A stretch of 25,501 nucleotides of DNA from a virus. The DNA lies in IMG/VR virus record IMGVR_UViG_3300035698_002175, positions 1-25,501 of that record; one strand, given 5' to 3'. The notes beneath the pieces were generated by a model. The model saw only the letters and a list, made by a program, of their open reading frames with translations, searched no databases and had not been told where the DNA came from. The translations under genes and the position numbers were made by a program. Positions 5,304 through 14,697 of this stretch are shown here, piece after piece; positions within the stretch are counted from its first letter, which is position 1, and each line of letters opens with the position of its first letter.

Positions 5304-5708
5304 TTATACAAAGTCCGTATCTTTAAATGCTTGAACGTAATTATTCTTCTCAAGAAACTCCCACTGTTTTTGAGTTGTAGAGTTTTTCAAAAAAGATCTA
5401 ACGTTAGGTGCCCAGTTAGCATTTAGATTATCTGGATCGTTTGGTGCGTTGGGTGGAGCGTACCTACGTGCCATAAAATCTACATACTTTTTAGGCTTCT
5501 CTTTTATCCAAGGAGCAGGTTGCATACCAGATTTCCACCGTATGTAATTGTTGATGACACTCTCTTCCATCCTAGCCTTAGCATCTGCACTACTCTTGAC
5601 AGGTGGACCACTACGAATACCGTAGTGTCCTCTCTTGTCATTCTCGGCTACCTCCACACCCTGCATCATGAGGCTCAAGAAATCCTTGGTACTGATGTTG
5701 TCTGCCAT
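5304..5708 (-). CDS. Uncharacterised 134-residue protein, possible peptidoglycan-active or virion protein
   Basis: A soluble-looking protein with no signal peptide or membrane segment. Its start (NDKRGHYGIRSG) and the segment FMARRYAPPNAPND (residues 78-91) followed by W99-A-P-N-V recall the R-[YW]-A-P-P ... ND ... V pattern near the end of some phage lysozyme/structural P5-like domains. A clear catalytic Glu cannot be assigned. Because the upstream genes look like a lysis cluster and no other endolysin is visible, this is the best endolysin candidate here, held with low confidence. It is the last gene before the promoter; its start overlaps the previous stop as TAATG. Confidence 0.8.
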   Translation of the reverse strand: MADNISTKDFLSLMMQGVEVAENDKRGHYGIRSGPPVKSSADAKARMEESVINNYIRWKSGMQPAPWIKEKPKKYVDFMARRYAPPNAPNDPDNLNANWAPNVRSFLKNSTTQKQWEFLEKNNYVQAFKDTDFV

Positions 5709-6022
5709 TACGTGATCTCTCCTGAATCAGTGAGCCTGTTCACTATAATCTCAATCAGCATACGTAAAGCTCTATCTGTTATGGTAACCGTAGTGAAGTG
5801 GTCTTTGAATGCCAATATAACCCTGTCCATCTTAACATGACCTGGCACACCTGATTGTGCAGCATCTATAACCTCTTTAGTTAAGAAATTTATAGCTTCT
5901 TCACCCATCTTATACAATACTTCTATTATGATATCCTGTATAATATTGAAAGTATCCTTCAACCAATTAGGTGCCTTGACTGATCTAATTCTATCAGCAC
6001 ACCATTGAAATATTCTATACAT
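5708..6022 (-). CDS. Small helical protein, possibly holin-related
   Basis: A 104-residue, almost wholly helical protein. The N terminus is amphipathic (MYRIFQWCADRIRSVKAPNW) with a hydrophobic stretch (FNIIQDIIIEVLY) that is short for a full membrane span. The C-terminal half (GHVKMDRVILAFKDHF, then DRALRMLIEIIVNRLTD) recalls the cytoplasmic part of LLH-type phage holins, but the usual N-terminal membrane helix is lacking. It overlaps the lipoprotein gene by 8 nt and the next gene by 1 nt. A lysis accessory role is inferred from position. Confidence 0.8.
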   Translation of the reverse strand: MYRIFQWCADRIRSVKAPNWLKDTFNIIQDIIIEVLYKMGEEAINFLTKEVIDAAQSGVPGHVKMDRVILAFKDHFTTVTITDRALRMLIEIIVNRLTDSGEIT

Positions 6023-6287
6023 TGTTGTCCTCCTTGTGTGTCACGCTTATATTACTCTTTGCGGTGTCCACTACATCACTATCGATATTAACTTTTCTAT
6101 TCATTTCACAAATCAAACTCACTGTACGAGATATTGTACCCTCGACATTCTCACCCTCAATAGTTCCTATTCCTTTCAACGGAACCTTAAGACTTTCACC
6201 CTTAAGTTTAACAACAGTTACCTTGTTGTATCCACATCCACTCAGCACTACACAAGCTAGCAACATAATACATAGGAATTTCTTCAT
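6015..6287 (-). CDS. Small lipoprotein in the lysis cluster
   Basis: A 90-residue protein starting MKKFLCIMLLACVVLSGCG: a basic start, hydrophobic core and canonical lipobox Leu-Ser-Gly-Cys18, so it should be lipid-anchored in the envelope of a Gram-negative host. The mature part is small, beta-rich and charged. The ATG at 6287 overlaps the previous stop as TGATG, with AAGGAGGAT in the upstream gene as ribosome-binding site; a TTG one codon earlier is ignored. It could be an outer-membrane spanin subunit, but the mature region is not proline-rich as in Rz1 and no overlapping inner-membrane spanin is visible. Immunity or superinfection-exclusion lipoprotein is an alternative. Confidence 0.85.
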   Translation of the reverse strand: MKKFLCIMLLACVVLSGCGYNKVTVVKLKGESLKVPLKGIGTIEGENVEGTISRTVSLICEMNRKVNIDSDVVDTAKSNISVTHKEDNNV

Positions 6288-6454
6288 CAATCCTCCTTCT
6301 TGCTTTCTATTGTGATGTTCTCAAGTCCCCTCAGGTTGACTTTATAGCCCTCCAGAGACACGTTCAGCTCTTTCATAGAGATACGTATAGGTCTTTTAGC
6401 AATGAGCCTTAAAAAGCCTCTCAGGGCTGTCTTTACTATAGCATCTTCCATCAT
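6287..6454 (-). CDS. 55-residue hypothetical protein
   Basis: A short gene beginning with two consecutive ATGs at 6454 and overlapping the preceding stop as ATGA; it ends in a TGATG overlap with the lipoprotein gene. The first half is a basic amphipathic helix (VKTALRGFLRLIAKRPIRI) and the second half is strand-rich (LNVSLEGYKVNLRGLENITI). It is short enough to be overlooked by ordinary gene calling, but coupling on both sides supports it. The helix could bind membrane or RNA. No family is recognised. Confidence 0.75.
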   Translation of the reverse strand: MMEDAIVKTALRGFLRLIAKRPIRISMKELNVSLEGYKVNLRGLENITIESKKED

Positions 6455-6573
6455 TTTCGACCACGACCTCTGCCACCACCACCACGTCCACGACCACTAC
6501 CGCTTGGTTTAGCATCACCCTTCCTGCCTACTCTGGGTGTACCTCCGCAACTACCTTTTCTTGCTGTTGCCAT
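6451..6573 (-). CDS. Arg/Gly-rich (RGG-type) 40-residue basic protein
   Basis: A 40-codon gene with the strong Shine-Dalgarno run GGAGGAG 2 nt before the ATG at 6573. The product begins MATARKGSCGGTPRVGRKGD and its second half consists almost only of Gly, Arg and Ser (GSGRGRGGGGRGRGRK), a disordered, strongly basic tail like eukaryotic RGG boxes that bind RNA or DNA. It overlaps the next gene by ATGA. A nucleic-acid-binding or condensing role is the natural inference, perhaps packaged in the virion. Its place beside the holin-like gene gives no direct answer. Confidence 0.75.
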   Translation of the reverse strand: MATARKGSCGGTPRVGRKGDAKPSGSGRGRGGGGRGRGRK

Positions 6574-6581
6574 AACTCCTC

Positions 6582-6779
6582 CTATTTCATTAGCTTCTCA
6601 TAGTCTTTAGCAAGTGCTGCCTTCTCAGATTCAAGTGTAGCAATGCGTTGAGTGAGCTTAGAAAGAGTCTCCGTTGCCTTCTTGAGAGCAGGTTCTAAGC
6701 ATCTTAAGTTCTGGTCGATGTTGGTCATCTTGATTTTGATCAGCTCCGACCCTACAGTTTTCTTCTTCTTATTTCCCAT
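6582..6779 (-). CDS. Small coiled-coil protein in the lysis cluster
   Basis: A 65-residue protein with a lysine-rich start (GNKKKK) and a long coiled coil from about residue 25 to the end (LEPALKKATETLSKLTQRIA and following heptads). There is no hydrophobic segment. It overlaps the holin-like gene by 11 nt. Similar short coiled-coil proteins in lysis cassettes can be holin regulators or spanin parts; here there is no membrane anchor, so a cytoplasmic partner of the holin-like protein is one possibility. The function is unassigned. Confidence 0.82.
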   Translation of the reverse strand: MGNKKKKTVGSELIKIKMTNIDQNLRCLEPALKKATETLSKLTQRIATLESEKAALAKDYEKLMK

Positions 6780-6945
6780 CTGTACCTACCTTCTGACCAA
6801 AATAAAATCCCATCGCTAGTGTGACTAGAGCTATGAAATCTTTGGTCTCTACTGGTCCTGTTAAAGCACCATAACATAGCGTGCCTACTAATAAAAGAAA
6901 AGCTATCCCTCTTACTGTACCTTTCGGCAAACCCATTGCTCCCAT
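6769..6945 (-). CDS. Two-helix holin-like membrane protein
   Basis: A 58-residue protein. The ATG at 6945 is preceded by a full AAGGAGGT and lies 1 nt past the giant gene's stop; the longer open frame from 6996 would overlap that gene without a ribosome site. Transmembrane helices lie at about residues 10-28 (TVRGIAFLLLVGTLCYGAL) and 36-51 (DFIALVTLAMGFYFGQK), joined by a short polar turn. The pattern GxVR... then F...GFYFG-x-K is common in small phage holin-like proteins directly downstream of virion genes. It would sit in the inner membrane and time lysis. The exact holin family is not certain. Confidence 0.82.
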   Translation of the reverse strand: MGAMGLPKGTVRGIAFLLLVGTLCYGALTGPVETKDFIALVTLAMGFYFGQKVGTDGK

Positions 6946-6946
6946 G

Positions 6947-9900
6947 TTACCTCCTTGCCTTTTCTTCACGACGAAATTTCCTCTTACCCTCTTCACTCAT
7001 ACCCTCAAAAGTAGATCTCTCAAGGTTACGTTTCTTAGATGCGAAATTATCAAGAGCCTTATTGACATCTTTATATGACCCTGACTGTCGCATAACACGA
7101 CGTACATCTCTCAAGCTACCAGTTTGGTTCCATGTTTCTTTTATTTTCATGGGTGTTTCTACACTCTTGATGAACTTCTCTTGGCTCTTAATATTATACA
7201 TCCTATTCATCCTATTGGACTGAGGTATATCCTTACCAAGTCCTCGTGATGTCTTGAACCCTAAGAAGTCAGCCCAGTATTCTTCCTGAGACTTACGAGA
7301 TTCATAGAAAGCTCTGTTCCTATTCAACATATATGTTACCTTTTGTTTAAGGTCAGCGCCACCTAAATCTTTATTCATCTCAGGGTCTTGATCCCAACCT
7401 AGTATCATCGAGCCTAGCATGATATCACGAGTAAAAGCGTGCATTTTGTTACCGAAAAATATACCAGGAGCCGTAGCTAACATATATTCATCACGTATAT
7501 CTTTCCACATAGGAGGTTGAACTAGCACCTCTTTACCGTCTTTGTCTATTATACCAGTACCTATCTTAGCACGGTTTCTTTTATTCTCACGACCTTCAAC
7601 ATCACCTATAGTCATATCACCGATATATGGTACACCACCTGATAGCATGACTCCAGTGACACCAGCTACTACGCCATATGCCATAACCTGACTCATCTGT
7701 TGCTTACGGAAGAACTCTGATAAGATAGTTGCTTCATTCCTAGTGAATCCATAGTGTGCGAATATCATACGTGCTTGCATAATACCGTCTTGTATAACTT
7801 TATCTTCCTTACCAGTAGCCTTCCTAGAATCAGCTGGCATCCTAGTGACTGCCTCTACAGCTTTACTGATAGGAGTCTTACCCCATCCGTACGAAGATTC
7901 CATGCTACCTACTAACTGTTTCGGTATAGCAAGCAAAGAGTTACGTGCCATGAACATACAGTATTTCATCACAGCATTCAAACCCTTCTCACTACCGAAC
8001 GTACGTCCTAGCTCAGGAAAACCAAAAGCATTCTGTACCATATAGGCAGATAGTCTCTTAGCATCTGACTCTGTGAAATCCTTAGTACCCTTACGAGACT
8101 GAGCTTCCATTATACGACCTGTCTGTATATCCCACTGGTCTATCATAGCTCTATCAACAGTAGAAAAGAGCAGTGCCTGTACACCAGCTTTGTTAATCAA
8201 AGCCTTACGTACATTCTGCCAGATGTTACCGAACGGAGTACTCGCTATTTCTTGTAGCTCTTGATCAGATGTCTTGAGCATACCGTCAGTAGCGTTGTTG
8301 ATTAATTGTTTGTACCCTATTGTCTCGAAGTAATTCGAAGCGTCCGCAGCCTTAGCTTCTGGTGTTTGGAAGCGCTTCATGAATGGCATGATATCTCCCA
8401 CTGTCCTCCCAGAGTTAACCCAAGGCAATAAACCAGAAGCCTTCTCTATTAATCTACCAGTAGCATACCCTGCGGTACCGCCTGCTATCTTACCAGGCCA
8501 AGAACCTATACCCATACCATGTGATATAGCACCTCCAACTGCTGAGCCGCCTAGCATACCTATACCTGCAGGTCTAGACTCTGAGATACCAGCTGGTACA
8601 TATTTTGTACCGTACTGACCTATGGCCTTAGGCAGAGCATACCCGAAATAAGACACTACGCCTAATGGCATCTTACCCCATGCTCCGCTAGGTACATTAG
8701 CGCTGACAGTACTATTGAAAGCGTTCCAAATAGGCGGAATAGGATTAGTCAACTTAGCTACCTTGACTGACCCAGCTACATCACTAATAGCGGAACGACC
8801 TTTCATACCGAACAGTGCTTCTAATGTGAAATTCAATGTGTTATCATGACGATACACGGCAGCCTTATACGGCTCTAACTTACCTTCATTATTAGGAAAG
8901 TATTTATTAAGAGAGCTCAACCGTGTTGTCTTTCTATCCTCGAGCCAATCATATTTAGAATGGAACTCGTCTTCCTTGATATCAAACTTCTGACCACGAT
9001 TAGTTATTACCTTAGACTTACCTTTACCATCTGAAGGTTTCACATACAACATGACAGGATTACCATCCGTTGCACTTCTCTCTATACCATACGTATCAGT
9101 AGAGAAATTATGTGAGAAATAAGTTAACCTTAATTGTGCTCCGAGATCCAACAACTCCTTCTGCATGACACGGACTACATCTCTATCAAAGTATTTCTTA
9201 CCGCCCCATTTCTTTTCAGATTCTAGCATAGTCCTATTAACATCACGACGTCCAGGTTCTTTCTGACTCTTAGTACCACCTACATATGTATCATACCTAC
9301 CTGTCTCTGCATCTATGAGGTGTCTAGGATAGTAGCCTATCTTATCTTCAGCCTTGTACATATCTGCTGTAGCTGTACCTACTGCTATCTTGAGATCACC
9401 TATATTACGGTTGATAGCTTTCAAGTGTCCTAAGAACACCTGCTCTTGAGATGTCAACTGTCGATAGTTAACCAAACCCGTCTGTCTACCATGACCTGTC
9501 TCTTCCAGCTTATACGGATTTTGTCCATTAGTACAGCGCACTTCTTCCATCGCTGCAGATACCCTATCTATCCTAATGTTGTTCTCAACAGCTTCTTGCT
9601 TGAGGTACGCACCAAATAGGCTCGACCATCTGTCTATAATAGCAGGTGATGTCAACTGTACCATACGTCCACCTACATATGTCCTACCAAAGTCAGCATC
9701 TCTCTGAGCTCTGAATGCTAAGTCAGAAGATGTTTTTAGATTCTCATGGTAATCCTTCAAGTCCTTTGCTGTCGAGACAAGAGTTCTAGCTGCGTCAGGT
9801 TTAGCTGGCTCTACTAGAACAGAGTTATAGAACTTTTTGAACGGTGAGAACATCCATTGTAATGTCTTCTGTGATGGTAGACCTATACCCATGTACAAAG

Positions 9901-12900
9901 TGGATCCATCAGCACCGAATCTCTGGTCATGTGAATATATATCATCTAAGAGGGTGTTACCCTTCTCGATATTAGTAGCCTCTCTTGCTGATAATTCAGG
10001 TAGCGCACGAGCTTCAGCTACGTTAGCGCTTATCTGACCTTCAGACTCACCTTCTTGGAACCAAGTACTGCGATTAGATATGATGATGTCACCTTCATCG
10101 GTCTTATCTTCTCTCTGTAGCTGGTTGAATTGTGCCGCTACTTCAGGGTCAGTACTCAAGCCTCTAGCTTCAAGCCTAGTCTTGTTCTTCTCTTCAGCAG
10201 AGATAGCCTTGTATGGCTTGTTATAGTTCCGCATTGCAATCTCATCCAAGAAGGTCTGAACTTCAAGGTTGGTCATGTGACCATAGAGAGACTTCAAGTC
10301 CTCCAATAATCCTTCTACTGCAGTGATCTGTTTATCATTGCTTCTGATAAGCTTACTCTCTACAGAGTTCTTCTGGAATTGGTTAGAACCATACCCGACA
10401 TATACCATCTTCTTGCCATACTTAACATAGCCACCCATACCAGGCTTACCTGTAGCGTCAGAAAACTGACGTGAGATGCTACCCTTCTGCTTAGCCTTAG
10501 CTCTCTTGGCAAGCTCTATAGGATTCTTAAGCGCAGCTTCTGCCTCTGCTTTCAACCTTGCATCTTGCCTTGTGTTGTCTGCCATCTCTTTCGTAGTCAT
10601 GACTCTCGTAGGTTTAGCAGGCTTAGTCGTAGCTATCTTCTGAAGTCCATCAACGACTTCTTTGTAGGCTTGCTTATATGTTGTTCCAGTAATAGGTATA
10701 TGCTTAGCCTTCTTAGATTTCTCTACGGATACCTGAGACAGAGCTTGAGTCAACCCCTTCTTAGCTTCCAAAGATTTCTCAGCATCACTAATACGTTGGA
10801 GTATACCGTATCTAACCGTACCTATCTGTCTGCCTTTAGCATCAACATCCATTTCATCCCAAGGTATGTCAGGTCCACGTCTCTCAAGTTGTAGTTTCTT
10901 ACTTTCTGCTGCCGCTATTTTACCGAGTATCTCCTGTGCCTGAGGTGCTATACCCTCACCATATACATCTGATTGTTCCGATAATATTTCTAGACCCTTG
11001 ATCTGGTCACGTACTTCATTACTTACACTGTCAAGAATGTCTTCTGCTGAGTATCTACTAGATGTATCCGCCATCCTAAAGATAGCTTGTTGTAACAATC
11101 TAGCAGCAGGACTTTTGACACCTATCTGCTGTATAACTGTTGACCAGCCAGGGTATGACTTATGAAACTCCATCAACTCAGGGCTTTTATTGAGAAGAAC
11201 ATTATACTCTTTATCTGATAAAGGATTATCTAAACCCTTCGTACGTACATACAGGAACTTACCTTGAACATCAGAATAGTATACAGGTTCTTCTGACTTA
11301 AGTTTCTGCTTAAGTGTGTCCATGCTCAGCTCACCTGTCTTCTTTATCAAGCTGATAACATTTTCTTTCTTCGTACCTTCTTCTACATACTTAGCTAATG
11401 GCATACCTGCAGGGTTCTTATTGAATGCAAACTGTGCCTGTGTGTCAAGCGTAGCATCAGATGACCAAAATTCACCCCATGACTTCTTCATCTCTGTAAA
11501 CGTAGAATCTACATCCCATTGCCTAGGTTGTATACCTCCAGCCTTACGAAGAGGAGCTACTACTCTCTCAGACCCTTCTTTCTCTTTAATGACTTCATCT
11601 AGAACCTGACGTACAGTACGGCTACCCTTCTCATTCCACATCTTGTGTGCCATGATAGCCCATACCCTGTCCCTCTCTGGTACCTGTCCGTAACGATGTC
11701 GGTTAGTCTCGTATGCTCTAGCCTTATCATTAGAGAGTAGGTTGAGCGACTGAGGTACTGCTGTGTAACTATCATTCTTATTCATTTTAAATATAGGCTT
11801 ACCTTGCTGAACAGCGTTGGAATATCTATGTATCATACCACTGTTAACCATAGTGTCGTCACCATAGGCATAGCCTGTCACTAGCTCAGAAGGAAACGTA
11901 TCCCTGTTTGTACCTAACTCGAGTATTTTTGTGTCACCCTGATTAGATGCAGACTCTGATATACCTATAAACATACGCCTATGAAGTCTGTCTTTAATCC
12001 CCTCAACACTTACCTGAGCTATGGTGCCATCATGCAGAGAAGAGTCTTCACTATACCTTAAAGCTTCTTGTGAGTCATTGAACAAGATAACCTTACCCTG
12101 TTGTCCATACTCACCAACCTTAGCTAGATCTGATTGTTCTCTTGGAGAAGTGATAGTCCTACCTGCTATATATAAGACAGCTTCTTTAGATTCAGGTTGT
12201 CCTAAGATAACATTATCTTGCTCCATCTTATTGAATGTTGCTGTCAGTTCTTTCTTCTGAGCTACAGTTTTAAAAGTTCTAGGTTTATCATATTGAGTCG
12301 GAGGTAATGTTTGTGACTTCTTCCACCATCTATTCAAGGCTTGCTTGACTTCATTCTGGTCTACACCTTCTGTGTATAATTTACTTTGCACAGCACGGAA
12401 CATGTCATCAAGGTCTTCGCCCGTCTTAGCCATGTCAGGTATACCTGCCTTACGTGCCTGAAGTCTAGCCTTAAGCATATTTGTTGTAGCAATTTCAGAT
12501 TCACTCTTCTGACCTATATCTGTCCTTATACCAGCGTCTCTACCATGTGCCGTAGTCTGTTCGAATACGCCTACACCTGTAGCATCTTCAGCAGACATCA
12601 TCTTACCAGCTATAGGATTACCTTCGTCATCCTTAGCTGCTGGATCCATTACCATTCTCTTCTTAACTATACCACTTTTTTCCCACTCTACAGGTTCTTC
12701 TTTTACTTTCAAGTATTGCTCAACTGCATCCATATATGCTTGCTTAGCTTGAGCCTTACTGACAGTAGGTACGTCGTTCTTATTGTTCAAGATAGTATCT
12801 TCGATATCACGTAATTCTTTACCAGGTGTTGGTCCCTTAGTCTTCTTGACTGCTTTGATCTTCTCTTTCATGTTATCAAGCTCAGTCTTAGGAGTGACCA

Positions 12901-14689
12901 CTATAGGTGCACCATCTGCTCCGATCTCTCCACCAAGCTCTTTTACTTTAGCTTGTAGCTTTGCTTGTACTTGAGCCATCTTTGTTTTAGCTGCGTACTG
13001 TACAACCTCTTGTGATGTCTTAAGTAGTGGATTTTCTTCTAGTGTTCGTGTTACTGCCTCAGTAGCTTCTGCCTTATTCAAACCCCATAAAGGTTGGAAC
13101 AAGCTGACGGCTTCTCTTACCAGTGCGTTATCCTTTTGTTTTATCTTAGCCATAGCTACGTCTTCTTTAGCACTTTCTACTCGTTCACTCTCGCTAGCTA
13201 TAACTTTACCTGTGCCAGGAGCTACTGGTTGCTTGACATCTTTAGCACCTGGGGTTGCACCCTTTGCTGTAGACGTAGGCGCATTCTCTCCAGGTTTCAT
13301 CTCTAGCGGTGAACCATCAGCATTACGTACTATCTGAGGAGATGTCTTCATCTCTTCGAGTGTAACCTTCTTAGTGAAATCTAATGGTTTCAACCCTAAA
13401 TCTTCTGCTACCTTGAGGCTATCTATATTATCCAAATGAGTTGACCATTCAGAAAACTTCATATCTTTAGCTAGTAATCCACCAGCCTTACGTTTCATGA
13501 ACTCAGCTTTTCTACCTGATATTTTTTTAGTGGCCTGTAACGTACCTGTCATAGCAGAGAAATAAGCGTCTGTCATGAGGGATGTCATACCACCACCAAC
13601 CCAAAATCTTTCATCTCCTAGATACTCCGCAGCAATGCCAAGTTCTTGGAGGACAGGTAAACCTTCCTCTGGTATCCTACCATCAGCTTTAGCGAGGTCT
13701 CTAGCTATAGGAAAGTATGAAGCTCCAGAACTGATACCTGTATTCAATGTGAAATCTACAAGCTTAGTAACAGCAGCATTTGTACCTGCTCCTGTCATAA
13801 TATTAGCGAGTGCAGGTGTGGCTGCGTACATAGACGTACGTAATCCTGCTATAGCTCTGTCTCTTGGAGTACCTTCCATAGTAGTGAACCTACCAAGACC
13901 TAATACCATAGCATGACGTACTATTGCCGCCTTCTCAACCCTGGCTAACTTCTCTAGTTGTGTGACAGGTGCGATCTTACCTAACAGACCACCTTTACGT
14001 AACAAACCCATCTGTGTATGAAGTGCTGCTATAGCTACAGCCGAGTTACTTACTTGATTCATTATCTTCAACGATGCAGGTGCACCTGATAGATCTAGAA
14101 TCATGTCTCTCCTAGCTTCTTCTGCCTTCACACCAGGAGTTAAGATACCATATCTATTAGCACCATGCTTACCTTCAGCTATATCTTTAATTAATTCATT
14201 GTCCTTAGGAATAGTAGACATTACTTTATTAGCAGGACCGAACGGTGTACCACTGACAGCATTATCAAATACTGTTTGTAATAGAGGAGGTACGTTTTCC
14301 CGTATGTCGCTATACATTTCAGAACCTTGAGCTGTCATCTGAGCAGCACCAAATGGTAATTGCTCATACTGTGATCCGAACTGCTTAGCTCTGAAGTAAG
14401 CTTCCTTAGCACCAGATGAATTCATCATGTCACTCATGGCAGGGTTACCACCTGGCATGTTATCCATAGCGTGCTTCATGAGAGCCTGACTCCACGGAGG
14501 GATATTGTCTTGGACTTTATCCTGTATGAATGTCTCAGCCTTGTCCATCTGGTTAAATACTTTCTCTTCAACGTCAGCTAGGGAAGGAACGTCAGGAATC
14601 TCAACCTTAGAACGCTCGATGTCAGACTGTCCTTTACCAGACATTTTTCCTAGCTCGTCTTCTATTCCTTTATTCGGTGTGAAAAACAC
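6947..14689 (-). CDS. Giant internal virion/DNA-ejection protein (2,580 residues)
   Basis: By far the largest gene, nearly a third of the window. The start is a GTG at 14689 with AGGAGG 4 nt upstream. It resembles large phage virion polyproteins carrying large-polyvalent-protein-associated regions: an Ala/Gly-rich N-terminal region with amphipathic helices; charged helical linkers at about 480-700; a globular segment near 830-960; LYMGIGLPSQKTLQWMFSPF near 1600; the IGYYPRHL motif near 1785; a glycine-zipper hydrophobic stretch about 2030-2085; and a second hydrophobic segment (VMAYGVVAGVTGVMLSGGV) about 2333-2355. Position after two pilot-like genes and before the holin-like gene matches internal core/ejection proteins (T7 gp16 analogue), which enter the cell envelope during genome delivery. 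I see no convincing RNA polymerase, transglycosylase or kinase motifs. Confidence 0.9.
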   Translation of the reverse strand: MFFTPNKGIEDELGKMSGKGQSDIERSKVEIPDVPSLADVEEKVFNQMDKAETFIQDKVQDNIPPWSQALMKHAMDNMPGGNPAMSDMMNSSGAKEAYFRAKQFGSQYEQLPFGAAQMTAQGSEMYSDIRENVPPLLQTVFDNAVSGTPFGPANKVMSTIPKDNELIKDIAEGKHGANRYGILTPGVKAEEARRDMILDLSGAPASLKIMNQVSNSAVAIAALHTQMGLLRKGGLLGKIAPVTQLEKLARVEKAAIVRHAMVLGLGRFTTMEGTPRDRAIAGLRTSMYAATPALANIMTGAGTNAAVTKLVDFTLNTGISSGASYFPIARDLAKADGRIPEEGLPVLQELGIAAEYLGDERFWVGGGMTSLMTDAYFSAMTGTLQATKKISGRKAEFMKRKAGGLLAKDMKFSEWSTHLDNIDSLKVAEDLGLKPLDFTKKVTLEEMKTSPQIVRNADGSPLEMKPGENAPTSTAKGATPGAKDVKQPVAPGTGKVIASESERVESAKEDVAMAKIKQKDNALVREAVSLFQPLWGLNKAEATEAVTRTLEENPLLKTSQEVVQYAAKTKMAQVQAKLQAKVKELGGEIGADGAPIVVTPKTELDNMKEKIKAVKKTKGPTPGKELRDIEDTILNNKNDVPTVSKAQAKQAYMDAVEQYLKVKEEPVEWEKSGIVKKRMVMDPAAKDDEGNPIAGKMMSAEDATGVGVFEQTTAHGRDAGIRTDIGQKSESEIATTNMLKARLQARKAGIPDMAKTGEDLDDMFRAVQSKLYTEGVDQNEVKQALNRWWKKSQTLPPTQYDKPRTFKTVAQKKELTATFNKMEQDNVILGQPESKEAVLYIAGRTITSPREQSDLAKVGEYGQQGKVILFNDSQEALRYSEDSSLHDGTIAQVSVEGIKDRLHRRMFIGISESASNQGDTKILELGTNRDTFPSELVTGYAYGDDTMVNSGMIHRYSNAVQQGKPIFKMNKNDSYTAVPQSLNLLSNDKARAYETNRHRYGQVPERDRVWAIMAHKMWNEKGSRTVRQVLDEVIKEKEGSERVVAPLRKAGGIQPRQWDVDSTFTEMKKSWGEFWSSDATLDTQAQFAFNKNPAGMPLAKYVEEGTKKENVISLIKKTGELSMDTLKQKLKSEEPVYYSDVQGKFLYVRTKGLDNPLSDKEYNVLLNKSPELMEFHKSYPGWSTVIQQIGVKSPAARLLQQAIFRMADTSSRYSAEDILDSVSNEVRDQIKGLEILSEQSDVYGEGIAPQAQEILGKIAAAESKKLQLERRGPDIPWDEMDVDAKGRQIGTVRYGILQRISDAEKSLEAKKGLTQALSQVSVEKSKKAKHIPITGTTYKQAYKEVVDGLQKIATTKPAKPTRVMTTKEMADNTRQDARLKAEAEAALKNPIELAKRAKAKQKGSISRQFSDATGKPGMGGYVKYGKKMVYVGYGSNQFQKNSVESKLIRSNDKQITAVEGLLEDLKSLYGHMTNLEVQTFLDEIAMRNYNKPYKAISAEEKNKTRLEARGLSTDPEVAAQFNQLQREDKTDEGDIIISNRSTWFQEGESEGQISANVAEARALPELSAREATNIEKGNTLLDDIYSHDQRFGADGSTLYMGIGLPSQKTLQWMFSPFKKFYNSVLVEPAKPDAARTLVSTAKDLKDYHENLKTSSDLAFRAQRDADFGRTYVGGRMVQLTSPAIIDRWSSLFGAYLKQEAVENNIRIDRVSAAMEEVRCTNGQNPYKLEETGHGRQTGLVNYRQLTSQEQVFLGHLKAINRNIGDLKIAVGTATADMYKAEDKIGYYPRHLIDAETGRYDTYVGGTKSQKEPGRRDVNRTMLESEKKWGGKKYFDRDVVRVMQKELLDLGAQLRLTYFSHNFSTDTYGIERSATDGNPVMLYVKPSDGKGKSKVITNRGQKFDIKEDEFHSKYDWLEDRKTTRLSSLNKYFPNNEGKLEPYKAAVYRHDNTLNFTLEALFGMKGRSAISDVAGSVKVAKLTNPIPPIWNAFNSTVSANVPSGAWGKMPLGVVSYFGYALPKAIGQYGTKYVPAGISESRPAGIGMLGGSAVGGAISHGMGIGSWPGKIAGGTAGYATGRLIEKASGLLPWVNSGRTVGDIMPFMKRFQTPEAKAADASNYFETIGYKQLINNATDGMLKTSDQELQEIASTPFGNIWQNVRKALINKAGVQALLFSTVDRAMIDQWDIQTGRIMEAQSRKGTKDFTESDAKRLSAYMVQNAFGFPELGRTFGSEKGLNAVMKYCMFMARNSLLAIPKQLVGSMESSYGWGKTPISKAVEAVTRMPADSRKATGKEDKVIQDGIMQARMIFAHYGFTRNEATILSEFFRKQQMSQVMAYGVVAGVTGVMLSGGVPYIGDMTIGDVEGRENKRNRAKIGTGIIDKDGKEVLVQPPMWKDIRDEYMLATAPGIFFGNKMHAFTRDIMLGSMILGWDQDPEMNKDLGGADLKQKVTYMLNRNRAFYESRKSQEEYWADFLGFKTSRGLGKDIPQSNRMNRMYNIKSQEKFIKSVETPMKIKETWNQTGSLRDVRRVMRQSGSYKDVNKALDNFASKKRNLERSTFEGMSEEGKRKFRREEKARR

Positions 14690-14697
14690 ATTGCCTC

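Noticed and set aside
6015-6287. Rz1-like outer spanin
   Set aside because: The lipobox fits, but the mature protein is too long and not proline-rich, and no overlapping Rz-type partner exists.
12386-12814. Long plus-strand open frames (for example this one of 142 codons)
   Set aside because: They lie opposite well-supported minus-strand genes, have unusual composition (Ser/Cys/Leu-rich) and no ribosome sites; the same holds for all other plus-strand frames.
6947-14689. Virion RNA polymerase like that of N4
   Set aside because: I could not find the polymerase motifs (DxxGR/R-x3-K-x6-YG/HDS order) in the sequence; size alone is not enough.
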